The position numbers and the translations under genes were made by a program. The notes under the pieces are model-generated. The model did no database searches and was not told the origin of the DNA. It saw only the letters and a program-made list of their open reading frames with translations. 64,000 nucleotides of DNA from Mesorhizobium liriopis. Its GTDB lineage: Bacteria; Pseudomonadota; Alphaproteobacteria; Rhizobiales; Rhizobiaceae. This document shows, in pieces, positions 17,492 to 26,178 of this stretch. How positions within the stretch are numbered: position 1 is the first letter of the stretch; the number at the start of each line of letters is the position of its first letter. The DNA lies in assembly GCF_024053505.1 (NCBI RefSeq), contig NZ_JAMXQS010000008.1, positions 310,001 through 374,000 on the forward strand, read 5' to 3'.

Positions 17492-18571
17492 ATGCCTGCC
17501 CAAGACCACCGTCCCCGGAAACCGGAGCCAAAGCCCCCACTCCATCGCCGCCTCATCCAAGGCGCGGCGGGCATGCCGTTTCACTGGCGCGAAGCCACGC
17601 TCGCCGTGCCGGCCATTCCGTTTCTGTTTCTGGCCGGACAGTGGATCGGGCAACCAGCCTATGGCGCGGTGGCAGCGGGGGCTGCGTTTTCCGTCGGCTT
17701 CGGCGCGGCGCGCGACCTTCGAGGACGGCGCTGGGGCGCCATGCTGGGCGCGATGTTCGGCATGGCGCTGGCAGGGTTCATCGGCACGCTGATCGGCGTT
17801 TCGCTGGTTCTTTCGGCGATGATCGCGGGCCTGCTCGCGGCTGGATGCGCGGTGCTGGCGCTGCGTGACGAAGATATTTGGTGGGTGATGCTGCAATCCG
17901 TGATCGCGCTGATGGTGGCAGGCTACTATCCGGGTGGAGTGGAGCAGGCGGCCGAGCGAACTGCGGCCGTGCTCGTCGGCGGTGCGATGCAGATCCTGTT
18001 CGTAGTCACGCTCGCTTCGCTGGTGCCGCAGGCCTCGAAGCGATTGCCGCGTGGGCCGGCACCCAAACCCGTCGATCGTGAGCTGGTGATCAGCCATGCC
18101 TTTCGCGCAGGCCTCTGCGTGGCGCTTGCCATCGTCATCGCGCGGCAGCTTCAGCTGAGCAACGACTATTGGGCGCCGATCACGGCCCTTCTGGTGCTTA
18201 AACCCGGCCTTCACGACACGCGGGCACGCGGGCTCGAACGCCTGTTGGGGACTTTGACCGGTTCCGTGTTTGCGACACTCTTCGCCGTGCTGGTGGCGGA
18301 CAATCCTACAGCCCTCTTGATCGGGGCGACCGTGACGGTGGGGCTGTCCTATGCGCTGCAGAAGGCGCGCTATCCGATCTTCAACATCGCGGTGACCGCG
18401 ACCGTGGTGCTCCTCGTCACCATCGGCCATGGCGGCGTGGTGGTGAATGCCGAGCATCGCGTGGTCGCGACTTTGATCGGAGGCCTGATCGCGCTCGGCG
18501 TGGCATTTCTCGTGCGCAAGCCGCGCCGTCGCATCCGGGCTACCGAGGACCGGCTGGGCGATGCATCGTAA
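17492..18571 (+). CDS. FUSC family inner membrane protein
   Basis: A 359-residue polytopic protein with two repeats of five to six helices. The N-terminal half runs from about residue 35 to 180. The second half starts at AFRAGLCVALAIVIA and contains YWAPITALLVLKPG, the typical FUSC/aromatic-acid-exporter (ArAE) motif, then GLERLLGTLTGSVFA. Family members are thought to export small acids or aromatic compounds, or to act as envelope components; the substrate here is unknown. The basic C terminus is cytoplasmic. tRNA-Leu lies downstream on the other strand. Confidence 0.82.
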   Translation: MPAQDHRPRKPEPKPPLHRRLIQGAAGMPFHWREATLAVPAIPFLFLAGQWIGQPAYGAVAAGAAFSVGFGAARDLRGRRWGAMLGAMFGMALAGFIGTLIGVSLVLSAMIAGLLAAGCAVLALRDEDIWWVMLQSVIALMVAGYYPGGVEQAAERTAAVLVGGAMQILFVVTLASLVPQASKRLPRGPAPKPVDRELVISHAFRAGLCVALAIVIARQLQLSNDYWAPITALLVLKPGLHDTRARGLERLLGTLTGSVFATLFAVLVADNPTALLIGATVTVGLSYALQKARYPIFNIAVTATVVLLVTIGHGGVVVNAEHRVVATLIGGLIALGVAFLVRKPRRRIRATEDRLGDAS

Positions 18572-18580
18572 GTTTAAGGA

Positions 18581-18616
18581 AAAGCGTGAGTTTCGGTGAA
18601 AGCGTGAGTTTCAGGG
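18581..18616. repeat. Two tandem 18-bp repeats beside tRNA-Leu
   Basis: The unit AAAGCGTGAGTTTCRGKG occurs twice head to tail (18581-18598 and 18599-18616), with a decayed partial copy on the upstream side. The tract begins just 3' of the tRNA gene (minus strand). Its role is unknown; slippage or an old duplication at the tRNA end are possible. Confidence 0.55.
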
Positions 18617-18622
18617 AAAGGG

Positions 18623-18707
18623 TGGTGCGGGTGGTCGGGGTCGAACCGACACTCCTTGCGGAACCGGATTTTGAGTCCGGCGCGTCTACCAATTCCACCA
18701 CACCCGC
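18623..18707 (-). tRNA. tRNA-Leu (anticodon CAA)
   Basis: On the minus strand, GCGGGTG pairs with CACCCGC as the acceptor stem, followed by discriminator A and an encoded CCA. The anticodon loop CTCAAAA sits in the stem CCGGA/TCCGG, giving anticodon CAA for TTG codons. The T arm loop is GTTCGACCC and a long variable arm is present, as in class II leucine tRNAs. Length is 85 bases including CCA. Confidence 0.95.
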
Positions 18708-18862
18708 ACGGTGCGCGTTTTCTTTGGCGCGTTCGCGTCCCATGCCACAATGCGGGGTGGCGGTCCAGAAGTCTGGCTGAAATTTTCGCACCGGGCCGCT
18801 AAGACCCTGTTCCGGCGATTCGGCTTGATGGCTGGATGATTGCCTCCAACGGAGACCGGCCC

Positions 18863-19453
18863 TTGCTGCGCAGATTATACGATTGGGTGCTTTCGCTTGC
18901 CGCGCGGAAATCCGCGGAAGTGTGGCTGGCGGTGATCGCCTTCGTGGAAAGCTCGGTGTTTCTCGTGCCGGCCGACGTGCTTTACCTGCCGATGGCGCTG
19001 GCACGGCCTGATCGTGCCTATCGCTATGCGCTGGTGGCGACGGTGGCCTCGGTGCTCGGCGGCATCGCGGGGTGGATGCTGGGTTACTTCGCCTATGACC
19101 AGCTCGCGCGGCCCATCCTCGAATTCTACGGCAAGGCCGAGGCCTTCGACCAGCTTCGCGCGGGCGAAAGCGGGGTGGAACTCGTTCTCCTGATGCTCGT
19201 CACATCGGGCTTCGCGCATCTGCCGCCGATCAAGGTGGTAACGATCCTGTCGGGCGTGGTTGCGTTTCCGCTCGGCTGGTTCGTGCTTTCGGCCGTGATC
19301 GCGCGCGGGCTTCGCTTCTTTCTCCTCGCCTGGCTCTTGCGCACTTACGGCGACGAGATCAGGCACTTCATCGAGAAGCGGCTGGGGCTGATCGCAGGCG
19401 CGGTGGCGGTCTTGCTGATCGTCATCTTCCTCGTGCTCAAATACGCGCTTTAA
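18863..19453 (+). CDS. YqaA family (VTT/DedA-related) membrane protein
   Basis: An approximately 196-residue polytopic protein with about five hydrophobic segments. It has the VTT-type motif AFVESSVFLVPADVLYLPMALA near the N terminus (about residues 22-45) and GFAHLPPIKVVTILSGVV near 125. DedA-related proteins help maintain the envelope and may flip lipids or move undecaprenyl phosphate. The TTG at 18863 is chosen because GGAG lies 8 bases upstream and the product then begins LLRRLYDW. An ATG at 18836 would add nine residues without a ribosome site. Confidence 0.8.
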   Translation: MLRRLYDWVLSLAARKSAEVWLAVIAFVESSVFLVPADVLYLPMALARPDRAYRYALVATVASVLGGIAGWMLGYFAYDQLARPILEFYGKAEAFDQLRAGESGVELVLLMLVTSGFAHLPPIKVVTILSGVVAFPLGWFVLSAVIARGLRFFLLAWLLRTYGDEIRHFIEKRLGLIAGAVAVLLIVIFLVLKYAL

Positions 19454-19467
19454 GGAGCCAGACGCCC

Positions 19468-19971
19468 ATGACCGAGACCCGCTTCACGCATGCCACCGCG
19501 GCACTCCTCATCGGGCTTGCCATGATCGCCACGGTGGGCGGTGCGCTCCTGTTCCAGCATCTGGGCGGCTATATCCCCTGCAAGCTCTGCTACGAGCAGC
19601 GCACGCCCTACTATCTCGGCGTGCCGGTGATGCTGGCGGCGTTTCTGTCAGCGAGCTTCAAGGGGCCGTCATGGCTGACCCGCGCGCTGCTGGCCTTCGG
19701 TGGGCTCCTGATGCTGTGGGGCGCCTATCTCGGGGCCTACCATGCCGGCGTCGAATGGGGCTGGTGGGCCGGGCCAACCGATTGCGGGGCTGCGGCACCT
19801 TCGGTGAATACCGGCGGGGCAGGGGTTCTCGATTCGCTGGACAGTTTCGTGCCGCCGGCTTGCGACCACGCCGCCCTGCGGATCGCCGGCATTTCGCTGG
19901 CGGGGTGGAATTTCCTGATCGCGCTGGTGCTAGCCGTCGTGGCATTCGGGGCGGTGGCGCGGAAGCGATAG
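19468..19971 (+). CDS. dsbB: Disulfide bond formation protein B
   Basis: A 167-residue inner membrane quinone reductase that reoxidises periplasmic DsbA. Four hydrophobic segments are visible. The first redox pair is CKLC (about residues 38-41) in GGYIPCKLCYEQRTPYYLG. The second pair is one Cys in PTDCGAA and one in VPPACDH. It lies 14 bases after the YqaA gene on the same strand. No dsbA is in the window, but the thioredoxin-like TlpA at 30790 is another envelope thiol protein. Confidence 0.9.
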   Translation: MTETRFTHATAALLIGLAMIATVGGALLFQHLGGYIPCKLCYEQRTPYYLGVPVMLAAFLSASFKGPSWLTRALLAFGGLLMLWGAYLGAYHAGVEWGWWAGPTDCGAAAPSVNTGGAGVLDSLDSFVPPACDHAALRIAGISLAGWNFLIALVLAVVAFGAVARKR

Positions 19972-19991
19972 GTTGGCCGCAGAGCTGCCTC

Positions 19992-20549
19992 TTACGGCTC
20001 CAGCTCCACGTCCCAGTAGAGATAATCCATCCAGCTCTCATGCAGATAGTTGGGCGGGAACAGCCGGCCGTTGTTGTGCAAGTCGTGCACCGAGGGCTGG
20101 TAGGGCTTCTGCATGGGCCACATCTTGGCCTGTGCAGGCAGCATGCCGCCTTTTTTCAGATTGCAGGGCGAGCAGGCGGCGACGACGTTCTCCCAGGTCG
20201 TGGCACCGCCGCAGCGGCGGGGTGTGACGTGATCGAAAGTCAGATCGTTCGTGCAGCCGCAATACTGGCACTGGAAGCGGTCGCGCAGAAAGACGTTGAA
20301 GCGGGTGAAGGCCGGATTGCGGGAGGGCTTCACGTAGCTTTTCAGGCACACGACCGAGGGCAGCCGCATCGAGAAATTCGGCGATGAAACCGCATGGTCG
20401 TATTCGGCGACGATGTTCACCCGGTCGAGGAACACGGCCTTGATGGCGTCCTGCCACGACCAGAGTGACAGGGGATAATAGCTCAGTGGGCGGTAATCCG
20501 CGTTGAGAACCAGCGCAGGAAGTCCGTCCGGAGACACGTGAACCGTCAC
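19992..20549 (-). CDS. HNH endonuclease family protein
   Basis: A 185-residue protein with two zinc-binding pairs, CQYC and CSPC, around the nuclease core DLTFDHVTPRRCGG, then NLKKGG. This is the standard HNH pattern (DH, then H/N, then CxxC). The N-terminal half (VLNADYRPLSYYPLSLWSWQ) matches a family widespread in bacteria but with no settled function. A GTG start at 20549 is used, giving MTVHVSPDG. It is a free-standing gene; no restriction methylase or phage genes are nearby. Confidence 0.87.
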   Translation of the reverse strand: MTVHVSPDGLPALVLNADYRPLSYYPLSLWSWQDAIKAVFLDRVNIVAEYDHAVSSPNFSMRLPSVVCLKSYVKPSRNPAFTRFNVFLRDRFQCQYCGCTNDLTFDHVTPRRCGGATTWENVVAACSPCNLKKGGMLPAQAKMWPMQKPYQPSVHDLHNNGRLFPPNYLHESWMDYLYWDVELEP

Positions 20550-20679
20550 GCTTCAGCTCCTCCGACAGTAGTCCGAAACCCAATTCACACGCACAATCTA
20601 GCTCTGACACGACAGGATTGTGAAGCCGGGGTGGGGTTTGTGACAATTTGTCCCCCGAAAAGCGGAGGAAACGGGAAAA

Positions 20680-21330
20680 TCAGCTGTCTGAAGCGATGAA
20701 GACGCCGTCTCGCGAGCGCATCACGCGATAATAGCTCCAGAACAGGCGTGCCGCGACCGCGCGCCAGGGCGACCAGGGTTCCGCGATCAGGCGAAGCGCC
20801 TTGTCGCTCGGACGCTGGGCGAGACCGAAGGCATGGGCGACCGCCGCTTGCAGCGCGACATCGCCGGCGGGGAACACATCCGGATGACCGGCCGCGAAGA
20901 GAAGATAGGACTCGGCCGTCCACGGGCCGATGCCGGACACTTTGGTGAGAAGCCGGATGGCATGTTCGGCGTCGAGTTGGCACGTGTGGTCGAGGTCGAG
21001 CCCGTCATGAACGGCCTGGGCGAGGGCGCGGACGGTACGCACCTTGGCGCCGGAAAAGCCTGCTTCGCGGAACACGGTGTCCTCGGCTGCGAGCACGGCA
21101 TCGGGCGTCATCGGGTCGAGAAGGGTTGCGAAGCGGGCATAGATCGCAGCAGCACTGGCCGTCGAAACCTGCTGGCCGATCACGATGGAAACGAGGCTGG
21201 CGAAGCCTGGCTCGGCGCGACGCAAGGGCACCTCCGGCGCGGCGGCGCGGACTGCTTCGAGGCGCGGGTCGAGGCGGCAGAGCGCATCGAGGCCCTGTTC
21301 CAGGTCGGCAAGCGTGCTGATCGTTTGCAT
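20680..21330 (-). CDS. DNA-3-methyladenine glycosylase II (AlkA family)
   Basis: A 216-residue HhH-GPD base-excision repair glycosylase that removes alkylated purines. The helix-hairpin-helix is KVSGIGPWTAES and the catalytic Asp is in FPAGDVAL, at the normal spacing. It lacks the N-terminal TATA-like domain of long E. coli AlkA, so it resembles short forms. The ATG at 21330 (MQTISTLADL) is chosen; a longer start at 21381 would run into the divergent gluQ start. Confidence 0.87.
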   Translation of the reverse strand: MQTISTLADLEQGLDALCRLDPRLEAVRAAAPEVPLRRAEPGFASLVSIVIGQQVSTASAAAIYARFATLLDPMTPDAVLAAEDTVFREAGFSGAKVRTVRALAQAVHDGLDLDHTCQLDAEHAIRLLTKVSGIGPWTAESYLLFAAGHPDVFPAGDVALQAAVAHAFGLAQRPSDKALRLIAEPWSPWRAVAARLFWSYYRVMRSRDGVFIASDS

Positions 21331-21371
21331 GGGGCGCTTGTTCGCGAAATTCGGTTTGCTTAGCAAGGCGC

Positions 21372-22235
21372 ATGGCAGCACCCGTGTTCCGTTTCGCGCC
21401 GAGCCCCAATGGCAGGCTTCACCTCGGCCACGCCCTGAGCGCGGGCCTGAATGCGCGGATGGCGGAACGTGTGGGCGGGCGATTTCTTCTGAGGGTCGAG
21501 GACATCGACCGCGAGCGCTCCAAGCCCGAACTCAAAGCTCTGATGCTCGACGATCTGCACTGGCTGGGACTCGAATGGGAGAGGCCCGTTCGGCGCCAGT
21601 CGGAGCATATGGCGGACTATGCCGGGGCGCTGGAACGGCTGAAGGCGATGGGCCTCGTTTATCCGGCCTTCATGAGCCGGGGCGAGGTGAAGGCCCACAC
21701 AGACGATGCGCATTGGCCGCGTGACCCTGACGGTGCGCCGCTTTATCCGTCTCGCGACAAGGACCTGAGCGAAGGCGAGCGGGCACGCCGGATCGCCGAG
21801 GGCCAGGCGCATAGCTGGCGACTCGACATGGCGGAGGCGCTCAAACGCGCGCCGCCGTCGCTCTCATGGCAGGAATGGATGGATGCCGGCCTCCAGACCG
21901 GCCGTCGCGTCGAGGCCCAGCCGGAGGCGTGGGGCGATGTGATGATCGCGCGCAGCACGGTGCCGACCAGTTACCATCTCTCGGTCGTGCTGGACGATGC
22001 GCGGCAGGGCGTGTCCCATGTCGTGCGCGGGCAGGATCTTTACGAGGCGACAGCCGTCCACCGCCTGCTCCAGGCGCTTCTGGATCTGCCCGAGCCGACC
22101 TATCACCATCACCGCCTCATTCTCGGCAGCGACGGACGCAAGCTCGCGAAGAGCGAGGGTTCGGCAGGAATTGCGGTTTTGCGGGAACGGGGCTGGACGC
22201 CCGAGCAGGTCTGGCGGGAAGTCAGCCTCGCTTAG
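21372..22235 (+). CDS. gluQ: Glutamyl-Q tRNA(Asp) synthetase
   Basis: A 287-residue truncated glutamyl-tRNA synthetase that attaches Glu to the queuosine of tRNA(Asp). It has the class I motifs HLGHA (HIGH, about residues 18-22) and KLAKS (KMSKS, about 255), but no anticodon-binding domain, as expected. The Cys residues that bind zinc in E. coli YadB are not seen (the segment reads YPAFMSRGEV), as in many alphaproteobacterial copies. The gene is divergent from the alkylpurine glycosylase, and its end overlaps the small membrane gene by 4 bases. Confidence 0.92.
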   Translation: MAAPVFRFAPSPNGRLHLGHALSAGLNARMAERVGGRFLLRVEDIDRERSKPELKALMLDDLHWLGLEWERPVRRQSEHMADYAGALERLKAMGLVYPAFMSRGEVKAHTDDAHWPRDPDGAPLYPSRDKDLSEGERARRIAEGQAHSWRLDMAEALKRAPPSLSWQEWMDAGLQTGRRVEAQPEAWGDVMIARSTVPTSYHLSVVLDDARQGVSHVVRGQDLYEATAVHRLLQALLDLPEPTYHHHRLILGSDGRKLAKSEGSAGIAVLRERGWTPEQVWREVSLA

Positions 22236-22519
22236 AGCCGTGCCATGCCTGCCTTCAAAAGCGCCATGGTGGCAATCAGCGCGAAGGCGCCTCCGAGGCC
22301 GGTGCCGACCGCCCAGGTGAGGTCGCGCAACGGAATGCCATAGGAATTTGCGCCGATGATCGCGACAAAGAAGCCGAGGGTGAACAGCACCATGTTGCCG
22401 ATCGCACCGAAGCCGTCCTCGCCCATGATGGCGTCGAGCGCGGTGCCGAAGAAGAAGGCGATGACCATCACGATCGCGACGGCCATGCAAAGCCAGAATG
22501 GCGCCAGATTCCAGATCAT
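22232..22519 (-). CDS. Small membrane protein, unknown function
   Basis: A 95-residue protein, almost all hydrophobic, with three likely transmembrane helices: residues about 3-28 (FWLCMAVAIVMVIAFFFG), 43-63, and 74-93. The ATG at 22519 gives MIWNLAPFW; an upstream ATG at 22567 would add 16 polar residues. Codon use is like the surroundings. I do not recognise its family, although small proteins of this shape are common next to gluQ in rhizobia. Confidence 0.65.
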   Translation of the reverse strand: MIWNLAPFWLCMAVAIVMVIAFFFGTALDAIMGEDGFGAIGNMVLFTLGFFVAIIGANSYGIPLRDLTWAVGTGLGGAFALIATMALLKAGMARL

Positions 22520-22620
22520 GCGCGGTCCTCGTGTGCCCTCGGGTGGGATTGGGGCTTTAGGCTCCAAGCAACTTCTTGAACGCGCAGGCTAACCGGCAAT
22601 CCTTGCCGATTCGTTTACCC

Positions 22621-23634
22621 TCATCTGTCGCCGATCCGCGCGCGGGCTTCGAGAAAGCGGCGGATCGAAGCGTTGAGTTCGCCACCCAGAATGAAGATCG
22701 CCGAGACGATGTAGAGAAACACGATGGCGATCATGATCGAGGCCAGGCCCGCATAGGTGTTCACGTAATTCGCGAACCGGTCGAGATAGAGCGCGAAGAC
22801 CGTCGAGCCGATCAGCCAGCCGATCAGCGTGAAGATGATGCCCGGCACGATATCCGCGAAGCGCCGCCTGCCGTCGGGCAACCAGAGATGCACGGCGACG
22901 AGGCCGAGCACGATCACCAGCGAGGCGATGGCAAAACGCCATACCGTGATCGTGCCCATATAATCCTCGATCCAGGAGAACTGGCTAAGCAGGATCCGCG
23001 CGATGAGGGGTGCGAAGACGAGCAGCACCGAGATCACCACGAAGCCCACGGTGGCGATGAACACGAAAGCGAGGCTCTGGATGCGGCGATGGATGATCGA
23101 GCGGGTTTCCACCGTGCGGTAGGCGCGGTTGAGCGAGGCGCGCAACGCTTCGACACCGTTGGAGGCGAAGTAGGCGGCCAGGATCACGCCGATGGTCAGG
23201 AAGCCCGAGCGCGGCACGGTGAGAACGGAAACCACCTCGCGCGAGATCGGCTCGGCGATCTGCACGGGCCAGGTGTCGAAGACGAGGTGCACGGCGGTAT
23301 CGGCGAAAGCCTGCGCGCCCAGGAAGCTCGCAAGAGCGGTCGCGAAGATCAGAAAGGGAAACAGCGCCATCAGCGCGGAGATCGCGAGATGGGACGACAT
23401 CGACCAGCCGTCATCGTCGTTGAAGTGGCCGAGCGCGTCGTAAAGGATGCGGCGGATGGCGGAGAGGGCGCACATCCGGCCCGACTTGGCTTGCGCGGGC
23501 AAGCCGGAGGGCGGCGGAAGACCAGCACTCGCAGCGGATGCGGCGCGTTCGACCGCATGAAGCCGCGTACGCGGTTCGCGAACCGGCGGCTGATTACGGA
23601 CGGCCGATCTGGGGCGGGGTGGCTGCTCTTTCAT
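22621..23634 (-). CDS. YihY/virulence factor BrkB family protein
   Basis: A 337-residue polytopic protein with a basic, disordered N terminus of about 60 residues and six hydrophobic helices. It contains SSHLAISALMALFPFLIFATAL and the LGGELNASIRRFLEAR end, both typical of YihY/BrkB membrane proteins. The family was named after ribonuclease BN by mistake and has no agreed function. The ATG at 23634 is favoured over 23688, which would extend into the intergenic dyad region shared with the SDR gene. Confidence 0.85.
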   Translation of the reverse strand: MKEQPPRPRSAVRNQPPVREPRTRLHAVERAASAASAGLPPPSGLPAQAKSGRMCALSAIRRILYDALGHFNDDDGWSMSSHLAISALMALFPFLIFATALASFLGAQAFADTAVHLVFDTWPVQIAEPISREVVSVLTVPRSGFLTIGVILAAYFASNGVEALRASLNRAYRTVETRSIIHRRIQSLAFVFIATVGFVVISVLLVFAPLIARILLSQFSWIEDYMGTITVWRFAIASLVIVLGLVAVHLWLPDGRRRFADIVPGIIFTLIGWLIGSTVFALYLDRFANYVNTYAGLASIMIAIVFLYIVSAIFILGGELNASIRRFLEARARIGDR

Positions 23635-23670
23635 GTGGGCTGAATCGTGCCAGAAAAACCTGACTGGAAA

Positions 23671-24579
23671 ATGAGTGCGCCTCCCCATATGGAAGCCAAG
23701 GCATATGGGTGGGGAACGCTTCGCTTGGCAAGCCTTGAAACGAGCGGGACCACCCGCCCGACGATCATGGTGACCGGTGCTTCATCGGGCATCGGTGCCT
23801 TTTGCGCGCGCGCCTTGCGCGACGAGGGCTGGCGGGTTTTCGCCACCGCGCGAAAGCCCGAAGATATCGCGGCACTGGAAGCGGACGGCATCGAGGCGTT
23901 CTTTCTCGACTATGCCGATGAGGCCTCGATCGGAGCCTGTTTTGATGCCGTGATGGCGCGCACAGGCGGACGCCTCGATGCGCTGTTCAACAATGGTGCC
24001 TATTCGCAGGCGGGTGCGGTGGAAGACGTGCCGACCGAAGCGTTGCGCGCGCAGTTCGAAGCGAATTTCTTCGGCTGGCACTCGCTGACGCGCCGCGTGG
24101 TGCCGGTGATGCGAAAGCAGAGGGCGGGGCGGATCGTCAGCGTTTCGTCGGTGCTCGCCTATACGCCGGTTCAGTTCCGCGGCGCCTATGGAGCCTCCAA
24201 GGCCGCGCTCGAAATGCTGATGCTTTGCCTGCGCGCGGAGCTGAAGGGTTCGGGCGTCCATGTTTCGTTGATCGAGCCAGGGCCGATCCGCTCGAAGATC
24301 GCGGCCAACGGGCTCGCGCATTTCGAGCGGCATGTGGATTATCACGGTTCCGCCCACCGTGAGGCTTATGCGCGGCAGCTCGACCGGTTGCGTTCGGGAG
24401 GAACCGTATCGCGCTTCAAGCTCGGGCCCGACGCCGTTCACAAGGTTCTGCGCCATGCGCTGCTGTCAGAGCATCCCCGACCGCACTATGTTGTGACGAC
24501 ACCAGCAAAGATCGCGGCGGTGCTCTTGCGCGTGCTGCCGTCTTCGCTCTTCTTGCGCACGGTCGCGAAATCGAACTGA
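23671..24579 (+). CDS. Short-chain dehydrogenase/reductase (SDR)
   Basis: A classical SDR of about 275-300 residues with cofactor motif VTGASSGIGAFCARAL, LFNNGAYSQAG, and catalytic Ser, Tyr and Lys in VSSVLAY and YGASKAALEML. SDRs reduce or oxidise carbonyl/hydroxyl groups with NAD(P)H. The substrate is unknown. The start is uncertain: ATG 23671, ATG 23692, or a TTG at 23725 that has GGGGA upstream. The TTG would place the 23684-23709 dyad in the leader and give the usual SDR N terminus. Confidence 0.82.
   Translation: MSAPPHMEAKAYGWGTLRLASLETSGTTRPTIMVTGASSGIGAFCARALRDEGWRVFATARKPEDIAALEADGIEAFFLDYADEASIGACFDAVMARTGGRLDALFNNGAYSQAGAVEDVPTEALRAQFEANFFGWHSLTRRVVPVMRKQRAGRIVSVSSVLAYTPVQFRGAYGASKAALEMLMLCLRAELKGSGVHVSLIEPGPIRSKIAANGLAHFERHVDYHGSAHREAYARQLDRLRSGGTVSRFKLGPDAVHKVLRHALLSEHPRPHYVVTTPAKIAAVLLRVLPSSLFLRTVAKSN
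23684..23709. promoter_or_regulatory. Inverted repeat in the BrkB/SDR divergent region
   Basis: CCCATATG (23684-23691) and CATATGGG (23702-23709) form a perfect 8-bp dyad with a 10-base spacer. It lies 50 bases upstream of the BrkB start and ahead of the likely TTG start of the SDR. Spacing near two helical turns fits a dimeric repressor site, but no regulator gene is adjacent. Confidence 0.4.
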
Positions 24580-24600
24580 CCGCTCTTTCGGATTTCCCTC

Positions 24601-24798
24601 ATGGCAACCGTCTTCAACATTCTTGCCATCATCGTCATGCTCGGCGTGGTATTCGTGCTGGTGCGCGGGCTCGTCAACATGATGCGTGGCGGCTCGGGCG
24701 TGACGTCCAACAAGCTGATGCAGGCGCGCGTGCTGTTGCAGTTCGTGGCGCTCGTGCTGATCCTGCTCGCGGTCTGGATCCAGCGCGGGGCATCCTGA
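24601..24798 (+). CDS. Twin transmembrane (HIG1-like) small protein
   Basis: A 65-residue protein with two transmembrane helices (about residues 3-24 and 43-61) joined by a basic loop (MMRGGSGVTSNKLMQARV). The loop SNKLMQAR resembles the HIG1-type motif of alphaproteobacterial twin-TM proteins, which are associated with respiratory complexes. It lies 21 bases after the SDR stop and 3 bases before the adenosyltransferase gene, so it is probably cotranscribed. Confidence 0.72.
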   Translation: MATVFNILAIIVMLGVVFVLVRGLVNMMRGGSGVTSNKLMQARVLLQFVALVLILLAVWIQRGAS

Positions 24799-24801
24799 TC
24801 C

Positions 24802-25374
24802 ATGGTCAAGCTGAACAAGATCTACACGCGCACGGGCGACGATGGCTCGACGGGCCTGGGCTCCGGCGAGCGGCGCCCAAAATGGGACCTGCGCGTCGAG
24901 GCCTATGGCACGGTGGACGAGGCGAACGCGACGCTGGGGCTGGCGAGACTGCATGCGTCGGGCGAGATGGACGGGATCATCATCCGCATCCAGAACGACC
25001 TGTTCGATCTCGGCGCCGACCTCGCCGTGCCCGACACCGGCGAGCCGCTCTCGTATGAGCCGTTGCGCATCGTGGCCTCGCAGGTGGAGAGGCTGGAAGC
25101 GGAGATCGACGGGCTGAACGAAAGACTGGAGCCCCTGCGCTCCTTCGTGCTGCCGGGTGGCACGGCACTTGCCGCCGCCCTCCACCTGTCACGAACCGTG
25201 GTGCGCCGCGCGGAGAGGCTGACGGCGGAACTCGCCTCGCATCCTGCCGAGCGCGTGAGCCGTGATGCGGTGCGCTATCTCAACCGATTGTCCGACCTTC
25301 TATTCGTGATGGGTCGGGTGGCAAACGATGACGGGCGCGGCGATGTGCTCTGGGTGCCCGGTCAGAACCGCTAG
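24802..25374 (+). CDS. ATP:cob(I)alamin adenosyltransferase, PduO/MMAB type
   Basis: The 190-residue enzyme transfers the adenosyl group of ATP to cob(I)alamin to make coenzyme B12. The ATP motif at the N terminus is YTRTGDDGSTGLGSG (about residues 8-22). The helix-bundle signature includes SFVLPGG and CRT-like LSRTVVRRAERL, and the conserved RYLNRLSDLLFVMGR is near the end. The ATG follows the small membrane gene closely. Confidence 0.9.
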   Translation: MVKLNKIYTRTGDDGSTGLGSGERRPKWDLRVEAYGTVDEANATLGLARLHASGEMDGIIIRIQNDLFDLGADLAVPDTGEPLSYEPLRIVASQVERLEAEIDGLNERLEPLRSFVLPGGTALAAALHLSRTVVRRAERLTAELASHPAERVSRDAVRYLNRLSDLLFVMGRVANDDGRGDVLWVPGQNR

Positions 25375-25386
25375 GAACCGCGCCGC

Positions 25387-26178
25387 TTGTTCATCCCGAT
25401 CCACGACGCCAACCATCTTCGCCGCATCAGGCTGCAATGGGTGACGATCGCCTTGATCGCGGTGAATGTCGGCGTCCACCTGTTCTCGACGTTCGAAGGC
25501 GAGTTGTGGACGGAAGGTGCCGTGCTGGGGCTCGGCTTCATCCCCGCGCTCGTCTGGGATCAGGCTGTGCTGCCGGCGGGCTATGCCATCGTGCCCGAGG
25601 ACCTGACCTTTCTCACTTATTCGTTCCTCCATGCCGACTGGCTGCACCTGGGCGGCAACATGCTGTTTCTGTGGGTGTTCGGCGACAACGTCGAAGATGC
25701 GCTCGGGCATTTTCGGTATGTTCTTTTCTATTGCGCCTGTGCCGCCGCCGGCGCGCTTTGCCATGGGTTGCTCGACCCGGGCTCGCAGGCGCCGCTGATC
25801 GGGGCGTCGGGCGCCATTGCCGGCATCATTTCGGCCTATCTGATCCTGCATCCGCGCGTGAAGATCTGGGTGCTCGCTTTCGGGCGAATCCCCTTGCGCC
25901 TGCCCGCCTGGATCGTTCTTGCCGCCTGGATCGTGTTCCAGTTCGCGATGCTGTTCATGGCCGGCGAGGCGGCGATCTCGTTTGCGGCGCATGTGGGTGG
26001 CTTGATCGCGGGCGCGGTGCTCGTGGTCCTCTTGCGCCGGCGCGACCAGCCGATCCTCGACAGCCATGTGATGACCCCGCGCGCAGCCGAGGTGCCTGTG
26101 CGCGTGCCGTCTCCGCAACTCGGCCCGTGGGGATTGCGCGCGCCCGAGCGGGAAGCCGGAAAGGCGGGGCCGTATTGA
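25387..26178 (+). CDS. Rhomboid family intramembrane serine protease
   Basis: A 263-residue polytopic protein with about six helices. The catalytic Ser lies in GASGAIAG (GxSG) and the partner His in SFAAHVGGLIAG. HADWLHLGGNMLFLWVFG is the conserved segment with the oxyanion His and Asn. Rhomboids cleave substrates within the membrane. The TTG start at 25387 gives MFIPIHDANH, the usual rhomboid start. A Pro/Arg-rich cytoplasmic tail (about 215-263) follows. Confidence 0.9.
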   Translation: MFIPIHDANHLRRIRLQWVTIALIAVNVGVHLFSTFEGELWTEGAVLGLGFIPALVWDQAVLPAGYAIVPEDLTFLTYSFLHADWLHLGGNMLFLWVFGDNVEDALGHFRYVLFYCACAAAGALCHGLLDPGSQAPLIGASGAIAGIISAYLILHPRVKIWVLAFGRIPLRLPAWIVLAAWIVFQFAMLFMAGEAAISFAAHVGGLIAGAVLVVLLRRRDQPILDSHVMTPRAAEVPVRVPSPQLGPWGLRAPEREAGKAGPY

